64,000 nt of DNA from CADCWK01 sp035944555 (GTDB lineage Bacteria > Chloroflexota > Chloroflexia > Thermomicrobiales > UBA6265). Location: contig DASZAY010000009.1 of assembly GCA_035944555.1 (NCBI GenBank), positions 248,001 to 312,000 on the forward strand. The letters run 5' to 3'. The notes below the pieces were generated by a model. That model made no database searches, was not told where the DNA came from, and saw only the letters and a program-made list of their open reading frames with translations. The translations under genes were made by a program, and so were the position numbers. Positions 33,920 through 42,215 of this stretch are shown piece after piece (position 1 is the stretch's first letter; every line of letters starts with the position of its first letter).

Positions 33920-35035
33920 TCAGTCGAGGCTGGCCCTCGGCGCCACCGAAAAGACCTCGAACCCGTCATTCGTCACGACGCCGAGGTCCTCGATCCGGAT
34001 GCCACCCCAGTCTGGCAGATAGATCCCGGGCTCAACCGTAACGATATTGCCGCTGACGAGGAAATCGTCCGAGCGCTGGCCGCACGAAGGTGCTTCGTGG
34101 ATCTCCAGTCCTGTCCCGTGCCCCAGGCCATGAATGAAGGCGTCGCCATACCCCGCGGCGGCGATGACATCCCGGGCGGCCGAATCCACCGCTCGTCCAG
34201 CGACGCCGGCCCGGATTGCCGCGATGGCCGCCTCGTTGGCTCTGTCGACGAGCGGGTAGAGCTGGCGTATTCGCTGGTCAGGATCTCCGATCCAGATGGT
34301 ACGGGTCAGGTCGGCCGTGTAGCCGTCGAATCGGGCTCCCATGTCGATGATGATCGGTTCGCCCTCAGCAATGGGGTATTCAGTGGGCGCGTGGTGGGGA
34401 CGTGCGGCGTGGCGGCCAGCGGCGACGATGATCGGGAATCCGGGCTCCTCGGCTCCAAGGTCGCGCATTGCCCGCTCCAGCCGCCAGGCCAGCTCGCCCT
34501 CCGTAATCCCGGGCTGGAGATCAGTCGTGGCCGCGGTGAAGGCGCGGTCGGTGATCTCGCTGGCACGGCGGAGCGCATCGAGCTCGGCCGGACTCTTTAC
34601 CGCCCGGAGCGCGACGAGATCGTCGCCGATGTCCGTGAGTGTCACGCCGGAGGGGAGTTCGGCGCGAATGGCCTCGTACCCGGCGACGGACAGGTGATCC
34701 GGTTCGAAGCCGATCCGCTGCCAGCCGGTCGCGGCGATATGGGCAGCCAGGTCCGGCCACCACGGCCGCTTCCAGGTCGCGACCTCCACGCCGGGCGCCA
34801 GGGAAGCCGCCCAGTCGCGATTGTTCGCCGACGTGTAGAGCGTCGCCCGGTCGGGACCGACGAGCACGGCAGCGGTGGGAACCGTGTCGTGGCTGGCCGC
34901 GTTGTAACCGGTCAGCCAGCCGCGACCCGAATCACCGAGGACGAGCGCGCCATCAAGTTGCCGGGCCTGGAGGCGCTCGACGAAGGACGTTCGCCTGGCG
35001 ACCAGTTCGTGTTCAGTCCGCCATGTGCTCGTCAT
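33920..35035 (-). CDS. M24 family Xaa-Pro aminopeptidase
   Basis: Dinuclear metallopeptidase of the pita-bread fold that removes N-terminal residues linked to proline, or splits Xaa-Pro dipeptides. Metal ligands can be read: the two Asp in IIIDMGARFDGYTADLTRT, His in HGLGHGTGLEIHE, Glu in TVEPGIYLP and Glu in IRIEDLGVV. A creatinase-type N-terminal domain precedes (about residues 10-140). 371 aa. Its first bases overlap the aroQ stop (ATGA), so it is coupled to aroQ. Confidence 0.94.
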   Translation of the reverse strand: MTSTWRTEHELVARRTSFVERLQARQLDGALVLGDSGRGWLTGYNAASHDTVPTAAVLVGPDRATLYTSANNRDWAASLAPGVEVATWKRPWWPDLAAHIAATGWQRIGFEPDHLSVAGYEAIRAELPSGVTLTDIGDDLVALRAVKSPAELDALRRASEITDRAFTAATTDLQPGITEGELAWRLERAMRDLGAEEPGFPIIVAAGRHAARPHHAPTEYPIAEGEPIIIDMGARFDGYTADLTRTIWIGDPDQRIRQLYPLVDRANEAAIAAIRAGVAGRAVDSAARDVIAAAGYGDAFIHGLGHGTGLEIHEAPSCGQRSDDFLVSGNIVTVEPGIYLPDWGGIRIEDLGVVTNDGFEVFSVAPRASLD

Positions 35036-35541
35036 CGGGTGTCCTCTCTGCCGAGGTGCGCGGACAGGAACCGGAGCGCCATCTCGTAGCCGAGTGGACC
35101 AAGCCCGGCGATGATCCCGGTCGCGACCGGAGCCGTCATCGACTGGTGCCGGAACTCCTCCCGGGCATGGATGTTCGACAGGTGAACCTCTATCGTCGGC
35201 CGGTTGACCGCCGTGAGTGCGTCCCGAAGCGCGATGCTGTAATGGGTGAGCGCACCGCCATTGAGCACGATCCCGTCGGCCGATCCGCCACGACCCTGGA
35301 TCGCGTCAACCAGCGCACCCTCATGGTTCGACTGGAACGTCTCGACGTCGAGGGGCGGATCGAGTGTCGATCCTAGTTCGCGGAGACGCGCTTCGATCTC
35401 TGGAAGCGTCGTTGACCCGTAGATCCCCGGCTCACGACGGCCGAGCATGTTGAGGTTGGGACCGTTCAACACGACAACGCGGAACCGGCGAATGTCGTCG
35501 CCGGTCCCGCGTCCCGTGGTGTCATTGTCTGGGTGCGCCAA
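35032..35541 (-). CDS. aroQ: type II 3-dehydroquinate dehydratase
   Basis: Third step of the shikimate pathway: dehydroquinate to dehydroshikimate. Family motifs: VVLNGPNLNMLGRREPGIYG with the catalytic tyrosine, FQSNHEGALVDAIQ, ALTHYSIALRDAL with the catalytic histidine, and HLSNIHAREEFRHQS. 169 aa from a TTG start, with about 20 non-conserved residues first. tyrA of the same pathway is also in the window at 40.4-41.4 kb. Confidence 0.94.
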   Translation of the reverse strand: MAHPDNDTTGRGTGDDIRRFRVVVLNGPNLNMLGRREPGIYGSTTLPEIEARLRELGSTLDPPLDVETFQSNHEGALVDAIQGRGGSADGIVLNGGALTHYSIALRDALTAVNRPTIEVHLSNIHAREEFRHQSMTAPVATGIIAGLGPLGYEMALRFLSAHLGREDTR

Positions 35542-35580
35542 GGTGGATTCCTGCCCGAGCGGTCGGCTAAGTGGCAGGCA

Positions 35581-36600
35581 TTATCCCACGGGCGTGTCGT
35601 CGGTCACGATGGCCGGGACATAGGCGCGGACCTCCGACGACCCCTCAGCGACATCCGGAGCCTCGATCTCGCCCGAGAAGACGTAGACCGGCACGAGGTA
35701 CCGATTGCCACCGAACGAGCCGGCGGTGGTATACGCCACCGAGACGTCCGTGTAGGTTGCCTCACCGGCGACCGACGCGCCCTCCGCGATCTCGGCGCCG
35801 TCGAACTCGGCCTCGATGTAGGCGGAGCCGGCCTCGACATCGCGCCAGGCGTCCTCAGCCGGGCGGAGGAGGTAACGCTCGACGACCGCGATCGACGACC
35901 ACCGAGCCGCGGCCTCCAGTACGACCCCGTCAGGACCGATGGTGACGGAGATGTTCGGCTCCGCGGCGAGGATGGGCGACGGGATGGTCGGGTAGAAGAC
36001 GACCGACACGCGTCCCACCGCTTCGGTCCGCGAGGTGATCTCACCTTCGCCAAGATCGGCCGGGGCCAGCCCGACGGAACGGAGCCAGTCGCGGGCAAAA
36101 TTGATCGCCTCTTCGTCGGACGGCAGGTCGGCGAGCGTCGGCGTCTCGTCGGAGAGGTATTGCAGCAGCTGGGGCGAAACGAACAGCTCGCCGTTACCCG
36201 AGACGACGAACGTGTCGTTGCCGCGCTCCTCGACCTCGCCATCGAGACCGATCCGCTCGGCCAGCTCCCTCGTTTCCTCGAGGGTGTACGGGTCGACGGT
36301 CAGCGAGTAGACGTCGGCCTCGGTTGGGGCGTCGTCCAGGTCGGTGTCGAGTGAGGCGTCGATAACGAGGTCGAGGCCGCGAAGGTTGCCGGTCGGAAGA
36401 TCGGCGGGAGGGATCGCCGCGGCGATCTCCGACTCTCCATCCCCGGAGGCGTCACCTGATGGGGACGGTGACGCCGAAGGATCATCCTGGGCAGCGGCGC
36501 CGGTCGGCAGGAACGGAGCAGTCGCCAGCGAGGCCAGCATGACGGCGACCAAAAGCAACACCGCGGGCCGAGCCATGAACCAGTTCTTCCGTACAGGCAA
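35581..36600 (-). CDS. secreted hypothetical protein
   Basis: No family recognised. The TTG at 36600 has a full AGGAGG six bases before it and gives MPVRKNWFMARPAVLLLVAV, a signal peptide whose cleavage is likely near TGAAAQ-DD; the ATG at 36576 is an alternative. The mature protein starts with a low-complexity Ser/Pro/Asp/Gly segment (about residues 45-65), then about 270 residues of mixed alpha/beta character, strongly acidic. No cysteine and no lipobox. The segment ETRELAERIGLDGEVEERGND with a later FYPTIPSPILAAEPNISVTIG gives the impression of repeated small alpha/beta units. Lies downstream of uvrB on the same strand. Confidence 0.75.
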   Translation of the reverse strand: MPVRKNWFMARPAVLLLVAVMLASLATAPFLPTGAAAQDDPSASPSPSGDASGDGESEIAAAIPPADLPTGNLRGLDLVIDASLDTDLDDAPTEADVYSLTVDPYTLEETRELAERIGLDGEVEERGNDTFVVSGNGELFVSPQLLQYLSDETPTLADLPSDEEAINFARDWLRSVGLAPADLGEGEITSRTEAVGRVSVVFYPTIPSPILAAEPNISVTIGPDGVVLEAAARWSSIAVVERYLLRPAEDAWRDVEAGSAYIEAEFDGAEIAEGASVAGEATYTDVSVAYTTAGSFGGNRYLVPVYVFSGEIEAPDVAEGSSEVRAYVPAIVTDDTPVG

Positions 36601-36644
36601 GACGTCCCTCCTCAATCAGGTGTGTGACGACCGACGCGCCACGA

Positions 36645-38663
36645 CTAGATCGGCGCGCCAATCGGATCGGTCTCGATGATCCGTCGCAGTTCGACGATCT
36701 GATCCCGCAGGAGCGCAGCGCGCTCGAAGTCCAGGTCGCGAGCGGCCGTCTTCATCTGCGACTCGAGGTCCTTGACCATCCGGGTCAGCTCGTCCTTCGG
36801 CAACTGGGTGATCACACCACCCCCGCCACGGCCGCCGGCGTCGTACGAAGCGGACTCCTCCGCGACCTGCTTTACGCGATCCGTGAGATCCCGGATCTCT
36901 TTGACGATACTGCGCGGCTCGATGCCGTGCTCCTCGTTGTGCGCAATCTGGACTGCCCGACGCCGGTAAGTCTCATCGATAGCCCGGCGCATCGAGGGCG
37001 TCTGCGAATCGGCGTACATGATCACGGTGCCGTCGACGTGGCGGGCGGCACGACCAATGGTCTGGATCAGCGCGCCCTCGGAGCGGAGAAATCCTTCCTT
37101 GTCGGCGTCCAGGATCGCGACCAATGACACCTCAGGAAGATCGAGTCCCTCTCGGAGCAGATTGATGCCGACCACGACGTCGTAGACGCCGAGCCGGAGG
37201 TCCCGGAGAATCTCGACCCGTTCCAGCGTGTCCTGCTCGCTGTGCAGGTACATCGTCCGGATGCCCATTTCCTTGAGGTAGTCGGCGAGGTCCTCCGCCA
37301 TGCGCTTGGTGAGCGTCGTGACCAGCGTCCGTTCCCCCTTCGCGATCCGAAGGTTGATTTCGGCCAGAAGGTCATCGATCTGCCCCTTGGTCGGGCGCAC
37401 GGCAATCGTTGGATCGATCAGGCCGGTCGGCCGGATGACCTGCTCGACGATCGACGAGCTGTGCTCGTACTCGTATGGTCCCGGCGTGGCCGAGACGAAG
37501 ATGGTCTGGCCCATCATCCGCTCGAACTCATTGAAGGTCAGGGGCCGGTTGTCGCGGGCGGACGGCAAGCGGAAGCCGTGCTCGACGAGGACATCCTTGC
37601 GAGCCCGGTCGCCGGCGTACATGCCGCGGACCTGCGGCAGCGAGATGTGGGACTCGTCGATGAAGAACAGGAAGTCGTCGGGGAAATAATCGAGGAGGGA
37701 CGACGGCTGCTCGCCCGGTCGCCGCCGCGAGATGTGCATCGAGTAGTTCTCGATCCCGGCGCAGTAACCGGCTTCTTCCATCATCTCCAGGTCGTACATC
37801 GTCCGCTGGCGAAGCCGCGCTTCCTCGAGAATCTTGCCCTGCTCCCTCAGCTCCTGAAGCCGCTGCTCCAGTTCCAGACGGATGTCCTTGATCGCCGCTT
37901 TCAGGGTGTCGTTCGTCGTAACGAAGTGCTTGGCCGGGTAGATGTCGACCTCGATCCGCTCGGCAAGGATCTCGCCGGTCAGTGGGTCCACGTCGACGAT
38001 CCGCTCGACCTCGTCGCCAAAGAACTCGACCCGGAGCGCGATCTCCTCGTAGGCGGGGAAGATCTCCAGGACATCGCCCCGCGCGCGGAAGGTGCCGCGG
38101 GTCAGCGACATGTCGTTCCGCTCGTACTGGATGTCGATCAGGTGGCGGATGACGCGGTCCCGCCGGGTCGTGGCACCGCGCCGGAGTGAGACGACGACCT
38201 TCCCGTATTCATCCGGGGAGCCGAGGCCGTAGATGCAGGAGACTGACGCGACGATCAGCGTGTCACGCCGGGTCAGCAGCGCGCGGGTGGCGGCATGGCG
38301 GAGCTTGTCAATCTCCTCGTTGATATCAGCCGTCTTCTCGATAAAGGTATCGGTTCTGGGCACATAGGCTTCGGGCTGGTAGTAGTCGTAGTAGGAGACG
38401 AAGTACTCGACCGCGTTGTGTGGGAAGAATTCCTTGAACTCGGAATAGAGCTGGGCGGCGAGTGTCTTGTTGTGGGCGAGGACGATGGCCGGGCGGTTGA
38501 GCCGCTCGATGATGTTCGCCATCGTGAACGTCTTGCCGGACCCGGTGACGCCAAGAAGGGTCTGAGCCTTCTCGCCTGCTTCGATGCCGGAGACGAGCTG
38601 TTCAATGGCCTTGGGCTGGTCACCGGTGGGCCGGAGAGGGGTTGCGAGCTTGAACGCGGGCAT
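36645..38663 (-). CDS. uvrB: excinuclease ABC subunit B
   Basis: Damage-verifying helicase of nucleotide excision repair. Walker A GVTGSGKTFTMANI lies near residue 40, the beta-hairpin region FVSYYDYYQPEAYVPRTDTFIEK follows, and the DEAD-like box is FFIDESHISLPQ. Helicase motifs V and VI appear as INLLREGLDLPEVSLVAILDADKEGFLRSE and QTIGRAARH; the C-terminal UVR domain is EMKTAARDLDFERAALLRDQI-like. The start is the ATG at 38663 (MPAFKLATPL), with GGGAGG seven bases upstream. 672 aa, normal length. Confidence 0.97.
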   Translation of the reverse strand: MPAFKLATPLRPTGDQPKAIEQLVSGIEAGEKAQTLLGVTGSGKTFTMANIIERLNRPAIVLAHNKTLAAQLYSEFKEFFPHNAVEYFVSYYDYYQPEAYVPRTDTFIEKTADINEEIDKLRHAATRALLTRRDTLIVASVSCIYGLGSPDEYGKVVVSLRRGATTRRDRVIRHLIDIQYERNDMSLTRGTFRARGDVLEIFPAYEEIALRVEFFGDEVERIVDVDPLTGEILAERIEVDIYPAKHFVTTNDTLKAAIKDIRLELEQRLQELREQGKILEEARLRQRTMYDLEMMEEAGYCAGIENYSMHISRRRPGEQPSSLLDYFPDDFLFFIDESHISLPQVRGMYAGDRARKDVLVEHGFRLPSARDNRPLTFNEFERMMGQTIFVSATPGPYEYEHSSSIVEQVIRPTGLIDPTIAVRPTKGQIDDLLAEINLRIAKGERTLVTTLTKRMAEDLADYLKEMGIRTMYLHSEQDTLERVEILRDLRLGVYDVVVGINLLREGLDLPEVSLVAILDADKEGFLRSEGALIQTIGRAARHVDGTVIMYADSQTPSMRRAIDETYRRRAVQIAHNEEHGIEPRSIVKEIRDLTDRVKQVAEESASYDAGGRGGGGVITQLPKDELTRMVKDLESQMKTAARDLDFERAALLRDQIVELRRIIETDPIGAPI

Positions 38664-38719
38664 GGAGCCTCCCAATGGGTGTGGCGGATGGTCGGATGTG
38701 GGAAGCGGGCAACGTCCGG

Positions 38720-39184
38720 TCAGGAGGAGATGCGGTAGAACGCGGACTCCTCATCGCCCTGAGCAATAATTTCGTCAATGTGTCGGATGGCCTCTCGCTG
38801 ACCTGCCCAGAGCAACCGGGCGGTGGCTTCCTCACGATCGCACCACGCGAAGTCGACGTACTCGTCGGAGAGATGGATCCGGGCTCGTGCCTCGACGGAA
38901 AAGGCGAAGACCGGCGCCAGGATCAGGTTGTCGGTCGTGCTGTCATAGAACTGGTTGACATAGTCTGCCGAAAAGCTTTCCACTGGAGTAAGTCCGGTCC
39001 GCTCCCGTACGGCACGTGTCGCGGTCTGGAGTGCTGTCTCGTTCCCGAGAATCTTGGAATGGACGCTGTGCCAGGTATTTCCGAAGGGAAGATCCGCGCG
39101 ACGGCGGAACAGGAGGTACTGGGGCAGCGCGTTCACCTTGCGGAAGACATAGGCGTCGATCATGTCCGAGACGATACGAACCAT
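38720..39184 (-). CDS. Nudix-fold protein with a degenerate Nudix box
   Basis: Resembles dATP pyrophosphohydrolase-type Nudix proteins: FRKVNALPQYLLFRRRADL, NTWHSVHSKILGNETALQTA, and the tail DEYVDFAWCDREEATARLLW. The Nudix box, normally G-x5-E-x7-REUxEExGU, reads GNETALQTATRAVRERTGL: the Glu of RE is Ala and one Glu of EE is Arg, so two magnesium ligands seem lost. It may bind rather than hydrolyse nucleotides. The start is the ATG at 39184 (MVRIVSDMID), 154 aa; GGAG lies 11 bases upstream. Follows the 2-TM protein gene on the same strand. Confidence 0.78.
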   Translation of the reverse strand: MVRIVSDMIDAYVFRKVNALPQYLLFRRRADLPFGNTWHSVHSKILGNETALQTATRAVRERTGLTPVESFSADYVNQFYDSTTDNLILAPVFAFSVEARARIHLSDEYVDFAWCDREEATARLLWAGQREAIRHIDEIIAQGDEESAFYRISS

Positions 39185-39237
39185 AGGGGTCGGCTCTCCA
39201 CCTTCTATGCTGGCACGGGAAGCGGGCAGGACCGGGC

Positions 39238-39747
39238 CTAGATCCGGGGTGGGCGCCGGAAGCGGTCGAAGATGCGCTCGATGCCGGCCGGTCGGGAGGC
39301 GCCAATCGACATGTCGCGACCGCGCCAAGTCCTGACCTCCGGCGGCTGTGGATTGCGGAACTGCTGAACCACCGGGATGAAGATCGCGGCGACGCAGACG
39401 ATGGCGAAGATCATGGCCAGGAGCGGCGAGAAGTCGGAGACGACAAGCGCCAGGAGCGCCGCGACGACCGCAAGCATGAGATAGCGACCTCGTCCCAGAC
39501 GCTCGAACCGGGCGACGAGGTCCGACCCGTTCATGCTATTGCGGGAAGGCAGGGCGGCGCTGCGGGGCCGAGCAGGCTCAGGGCCGGTGATCCGGCGCCG
39601 GTGTGATCCACGCTTTCGGGCCTCTTCGGTGAACGAGATCGGTTCACGATCCGTCCGTTCAAGGATCTCGGCGACCTCGCGTTCGAGTCGGCTCTGCGCG
39701 GGCTCGCCCGGTCGGGGCCCGTCGTCGTCGGGGGTACGGGTGGTCAT
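39238..39747 (-). CDS. hypothetical membrane protein with two TM segments
   Basis: No family recognised. 169 aa from the ATG at 39747 (MTTRTPDDDGP); a GTG 18 bases upstream is possible. The first 90 residues are hydrophilic and charged (LEREVAEILERTDREP, then basic KRGSHRRR). Two adjacent hydrophobic helices follow: YLMLAVVAALLALVV and LLAMIFAIVCVAAIFIPVV. The C-terminal 40 residues are basic. Likely an inner-membrane protein with both ends in the cytoplasm. Divergent from the gene at 39873. Confidence 0.7.
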   Translation of the reverse strand: MTTRTPDDDGPRPGEPAQSRLEREVAEILERTDREPISFTEEARKRGSHRRRITGPEPARPRSAALPSRNSMNGSDLVARFERLGRGRYLMLAVVAALLALVVSDFSPLLAMIFAIVCVAAIFIPVVQQFRNPQPPEVRTWRGRDMSIGASRPAGIERIFDRFRRPPRI

Positions 39748-39796
39748 AAAGGGCTCTTTCTCCACGCCGGGGCGGGCCGGTCGGGTTCTGGCCCTA

Positions 39797-39805
39797 TGGT
39801 ACGCT
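39797..39805 (+). promoter_or_regulatory. extended -10 element for the gene at 39873
   Basis: TGGTACGCT, identical to the element ahead of the dcd/dut-type gene; about 70 bases before the likely GTG start. Confidence 0.4.
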
Positions 39806-39872
39806 ACCGGCCGTTTTGGTCATCGTCCGGACGGTTCCAGTTCCGCTCCGGATATGCGTCCGGGAAGAGCTC

Positions 39873-40358
39873 GTGCAGGAACCGTCCATCCGCTGTACCG
39901 TCATCGATTCCGCTGATACCACGACCTTCGTCGGCCCAGCTCATCTCATCAAGGTGCTGACGGCCGCCTGCACAGCGAACCCTGCAGACCTGCGTGACCT
40001 GTTCAAGTGGGCCGAGCGCTACGACGCCGCCCTGGTCGGGGATCTGGCCGCGGGCCTCGCGATCTTCGACGAGCACAATACGGCCAGTGATCACGCTCAT
40101 ATCGACGAGCGGCTGGCGGAACAGCCGGACTATGCCTTGCCGGTCCGCGTCGTCAACCCCGTCACCCGTCAGCTCAGCCTGAAGCCGGCCGGAGCGGGAC
40201 TGGTCGTCTTCAATCTCAACGCGCGGCGGATCGTCCAGGTGCAGAACTCATATGCCGAGATCCAGCGCCAGGACCGCGGCCGCATCCGGGAGGGCGGTGA
40301 ACCGACCGACCGGATCTTCCATTACCGGCTACCGGATGAATGGGCGCTGCTGCCCTGA
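39873..40358 (+). CDS. hypothetical cytoplasmic protein
   Basis: No family recognised. The GTG at 39873 (MQEPSIRCTVIDSAD) has GGAAGAG about five bases upstream and gives 161 aa; a TTG at 39816 is possible. Conserved-looking features: CTVIDSADTTTFVGPAHLIKVL at the N-terminus, WAERYDAALVGDLAAGLAIFDEHN in the middle, and a C-terminal DRIFHYRLPDEWALLP. No TM or signal peptide. It lies between the divergent 2-TM protein gene and the convergent tyrA, 12 bases from the tyrA stop. Codon use is like that of the neighbours. Confidence 0.7.
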   Translation: MQEPSIRCTVIDSADTTTFVGPAHLIKVLTAACTANPADLRDLFKWAERYDAALVGDLAAGLAIFDEHNTASDHAHIDERLAEQPDYALPVRVVNPVTRQLSLKPAGAGLVVFNLNARRIVQVQNSYAEIQRQDRGRIREGGEPTDRIFHYRLPDEWALLP

Positions 40359-40370
40359 CGTCGACTCGGA

Positions 40371-41429
40371 TTAGCGGGTCCGGCGATCCACCTTGCCGTC
40401 GGTTTTTACCGGATTGCCGTCGCGGTCCTTGCGCTCGATCCCGCGCCGCCGGGTCAGCATGTTGCCGAAGAACAGCCGTCCCATTTGCCCGCTGATGCTG
40501 ACATCGGACAATTCGCCTTCCGTTCCCTGGACGAGCTGTCCCTCGCGATGCGTGCGTGTGGCCCATTCGGCGCGGGCGTCCCGTGCTTCGGCGAACCAGG
40601 CGTCCATTCGCTCGCGGGCATCGTCCTGATTGAGCTGCGTCCGGAAGGTCTGCAACTCGTCGATCATCTGGTCGACCCAGCGGGTAACGGATTCCCGGTT
40701 GGTGAGGACGATGTCGCGGTGCATGGCCGGGCTGCCGGCGGCGAGCCGGGTGGTATCACGGAAGCCCGAAGCCGACAGCGCTCGCATGTCCCGCCAGGAG
40801 GGATCCTTTGAGGTCGTGCGCATCAGCGCGGCACTCATGACGAACGGAAGGTGGCTGACACCGCCGACGTGGGCATCGTGCTCGCTTGGATCGACGAAAT
40901 ACGGCTCGGCGTCCATCGCTCCGATCAGCCCGAGGACGTTCTTGATCGCGTCCTCCGAGGCATGCACGGACGGGCAGACGCACCAGGTCGCCCCCTTGAA
41001 CAGCGACGCTTCCGCCCCTTCAATGCTCTGGGACTTGCCCGCCATGGGGTGACCGCCCACGAACTGCACGGTCCGGGGCAGCAGGGAGTTGGCCCAGCGG
41101 AGGACATCAGCCTTGGTCGAGGCGGTGTCGGTGACGATCGCGCCGGGCTTGAGCTGCTCGGCGATATCCTGGAACACCTGCTCGGTGGCCGTTACCGGGA
41201 CGGCGAGGATGACGATGTCGGCATCTCGGACGGCCCGGCCCAGATCCCACTCGGTCTTCTCGACCGCGCCGATCTTCTTGGCGTACTGCTGCTGCTGCAT
41301 GTCGGTGTCGAAGCCAACGATCTGGAGGGCGTTCTTGCCGCCTTCCCCGTTGGCTCGCGACCACTCGCCGAGACCAAGACCGATCGATCCACCGATGAGG
41401 CCAAGTCCGATGATGGCGACGCGCTGCAT
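40371..41429 (-). CDS. tyrA: prephenate dehydrogenase
   Basis: Oxidative decarboxylation of prephenate to hydroxyphenylpyruvate for tyrosine synthesis. The Rossmann motif GLGLIGGSIGLGL is at the very N-terminus; further motifs are ILAVPVTATEQV, TDTASTKADVL, FVGGHPMAGKSQSG-like segment FVGGHPMAGKSQSIEGAE, and GGVSHLPFVMSAAL. About 60 C-terminal residues are basic and not part of the core (TRRRGIERKDRDGN). No ACT or chorismate mutase domain. 352 aa. The start has a GAGAGGA region upstream. Confidence 0.93.
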   Translation of the reverse strand: MQRVAIIGLGLIGGSIGLGLGEWSRANGEGGKNALQIVGFDTDMQQQQYAKKIGAVEKTEWDLGRAVRDADIVILAVPVTATEQVFQDIAEQLKPGAIVTDTASTKADVLRWANSLLPRTVQFVGGHPMAGKSQSIEGAEASLFKGATWCVCPSVHASEDAIKNVLGLIGAMDAEPYFVDPSEHDAHVGGVSHLPFVMSAALMRTTSKDPSWRDMRALSASGFRDTTRLAAGSPAMHRDIVLTNRESVTRWVDQMIDELQTFRTQLNQDDARERMDAWFAEARDARAEWATRTHREGQLVQGTEGELSDVSISGQMGRLFFGNMLTRRRGIERKDRDGNPVKTDGKVDRRTR

Positions 41430-41472
41430 GATGGTCCGGTCCTCTCGTGATCAGTCCTGTGGGCGGGGGTAG

Positions 41473-42036
41473 TTATTGCGCCGCGTCAACCGGCTCGACA
41501 TCGATCTCGCGAATCCAGCCGGTGAGGCCATCCTCGTTGACGAACTCCAGCCAGACGGCCCCGTTGACCGTCTCTTCCTCACCGGTCGACTGGAGTGGAG
41601 TGCCGGGATCAAGGACGGCAACGCTTTCCGTCCCGTCGGTCCCCGGTTCGTTGCGGTAATTGATCGCTCCGCCGCCCCCGGCGACCTCGTAATCGGCCTG
41701 GAACTCGTCTTCCGGCGTCTCGGTCGGGGCGACGGTCGGTTCCTCGGAAGGAGCGGTCGTTGGCTCCCGGGTCGGAGCGACCGTCGGCTCGGCCGTCGGC
41801 GGGGCCTGCCCACCTTCGGCGGGCTCCGTGTTCGCTGCCTGGGCGACTGCGGTCGCCGTCCCGGTGGGTGCCGCCTCGGCACCGATGAAGTCGCTCAGGT
41901 AGGGGTTGATCGTCGCGAACAGCCAGACGAAACCGCCGATCAGGAGCGCAATCGTCACAGCCATCGACGCGCCGATCGCGAAGCCGGAGCGGCGGGCGTG
42001 GTGATCGAGCCGACGATTCAGGGATGGATCAGGCAT
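41473..42036 (-). CDS. membrane-anchored bacterial SH3-domain protein
   Basis: A single TM segment near residues 19-41 (FAIGASMAVTIALLIGGFVWLF) is followed by a Pro/Thr/Glu-rich spacer with PTVAPTREPTTAPSEEPTV-type repeats. The C-terminal domain looks like an SH3b fold: AINYRNEPGTDGTESVAVLDPGTPLQ, then VWLEFVNEDGLTGWI. SH3b domains of this kind bind cell-wall or surface ligands, so it is probably an envelope protein with the domain outside. 187 aa. Upstream of tyrA on the same strand, 43 bases apart. Function otherwise unknown. Confidence 0.8.
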   Translation of the reverse strand: MPDPSLNRRLDHHARRSGFAIGASMAVTIALLIGGFVWLFATINPYLSDFIGAEAAPTGTATAVAQAANTEPAEGGQAPPTAEPTVAPTREPTTAPSEEPTVAPTETPEDEFQADYEVAGGGGAINYRNEPGTDGTESVAVLDPGTPLQSTGEEETVNGAVWLEFVNEDGLTGWIREIDVEPVDAAQ

Positions 42037-42168
42037 GGGCCCCAGGGGATAGACGGATGGGCGTCGTGGACCGGGCGGTCTGGACCGCGGGAACCGGGCA
42101 CGGCGACTGACGACCGCGAGGCGACCGTGGGCGCCAAGTGTACACCGCCCCCATACCGCGACGCCGGA

Positions 42169-42174
42169 TAGAAT
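42169..42174 (+). promoter_or_regulatory. candidate -10 for the ornithine cyclodeaminase-like gene
   Basis: TAGAAT, 41 bases before the start codon; the -35 region is not clear. Confidence 0.4.
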
Positions 42175-42215
42175 GCGGCAAAGGGTGTCTGGTCCTCGAC
42201 AGGGAGAACGGGTAT

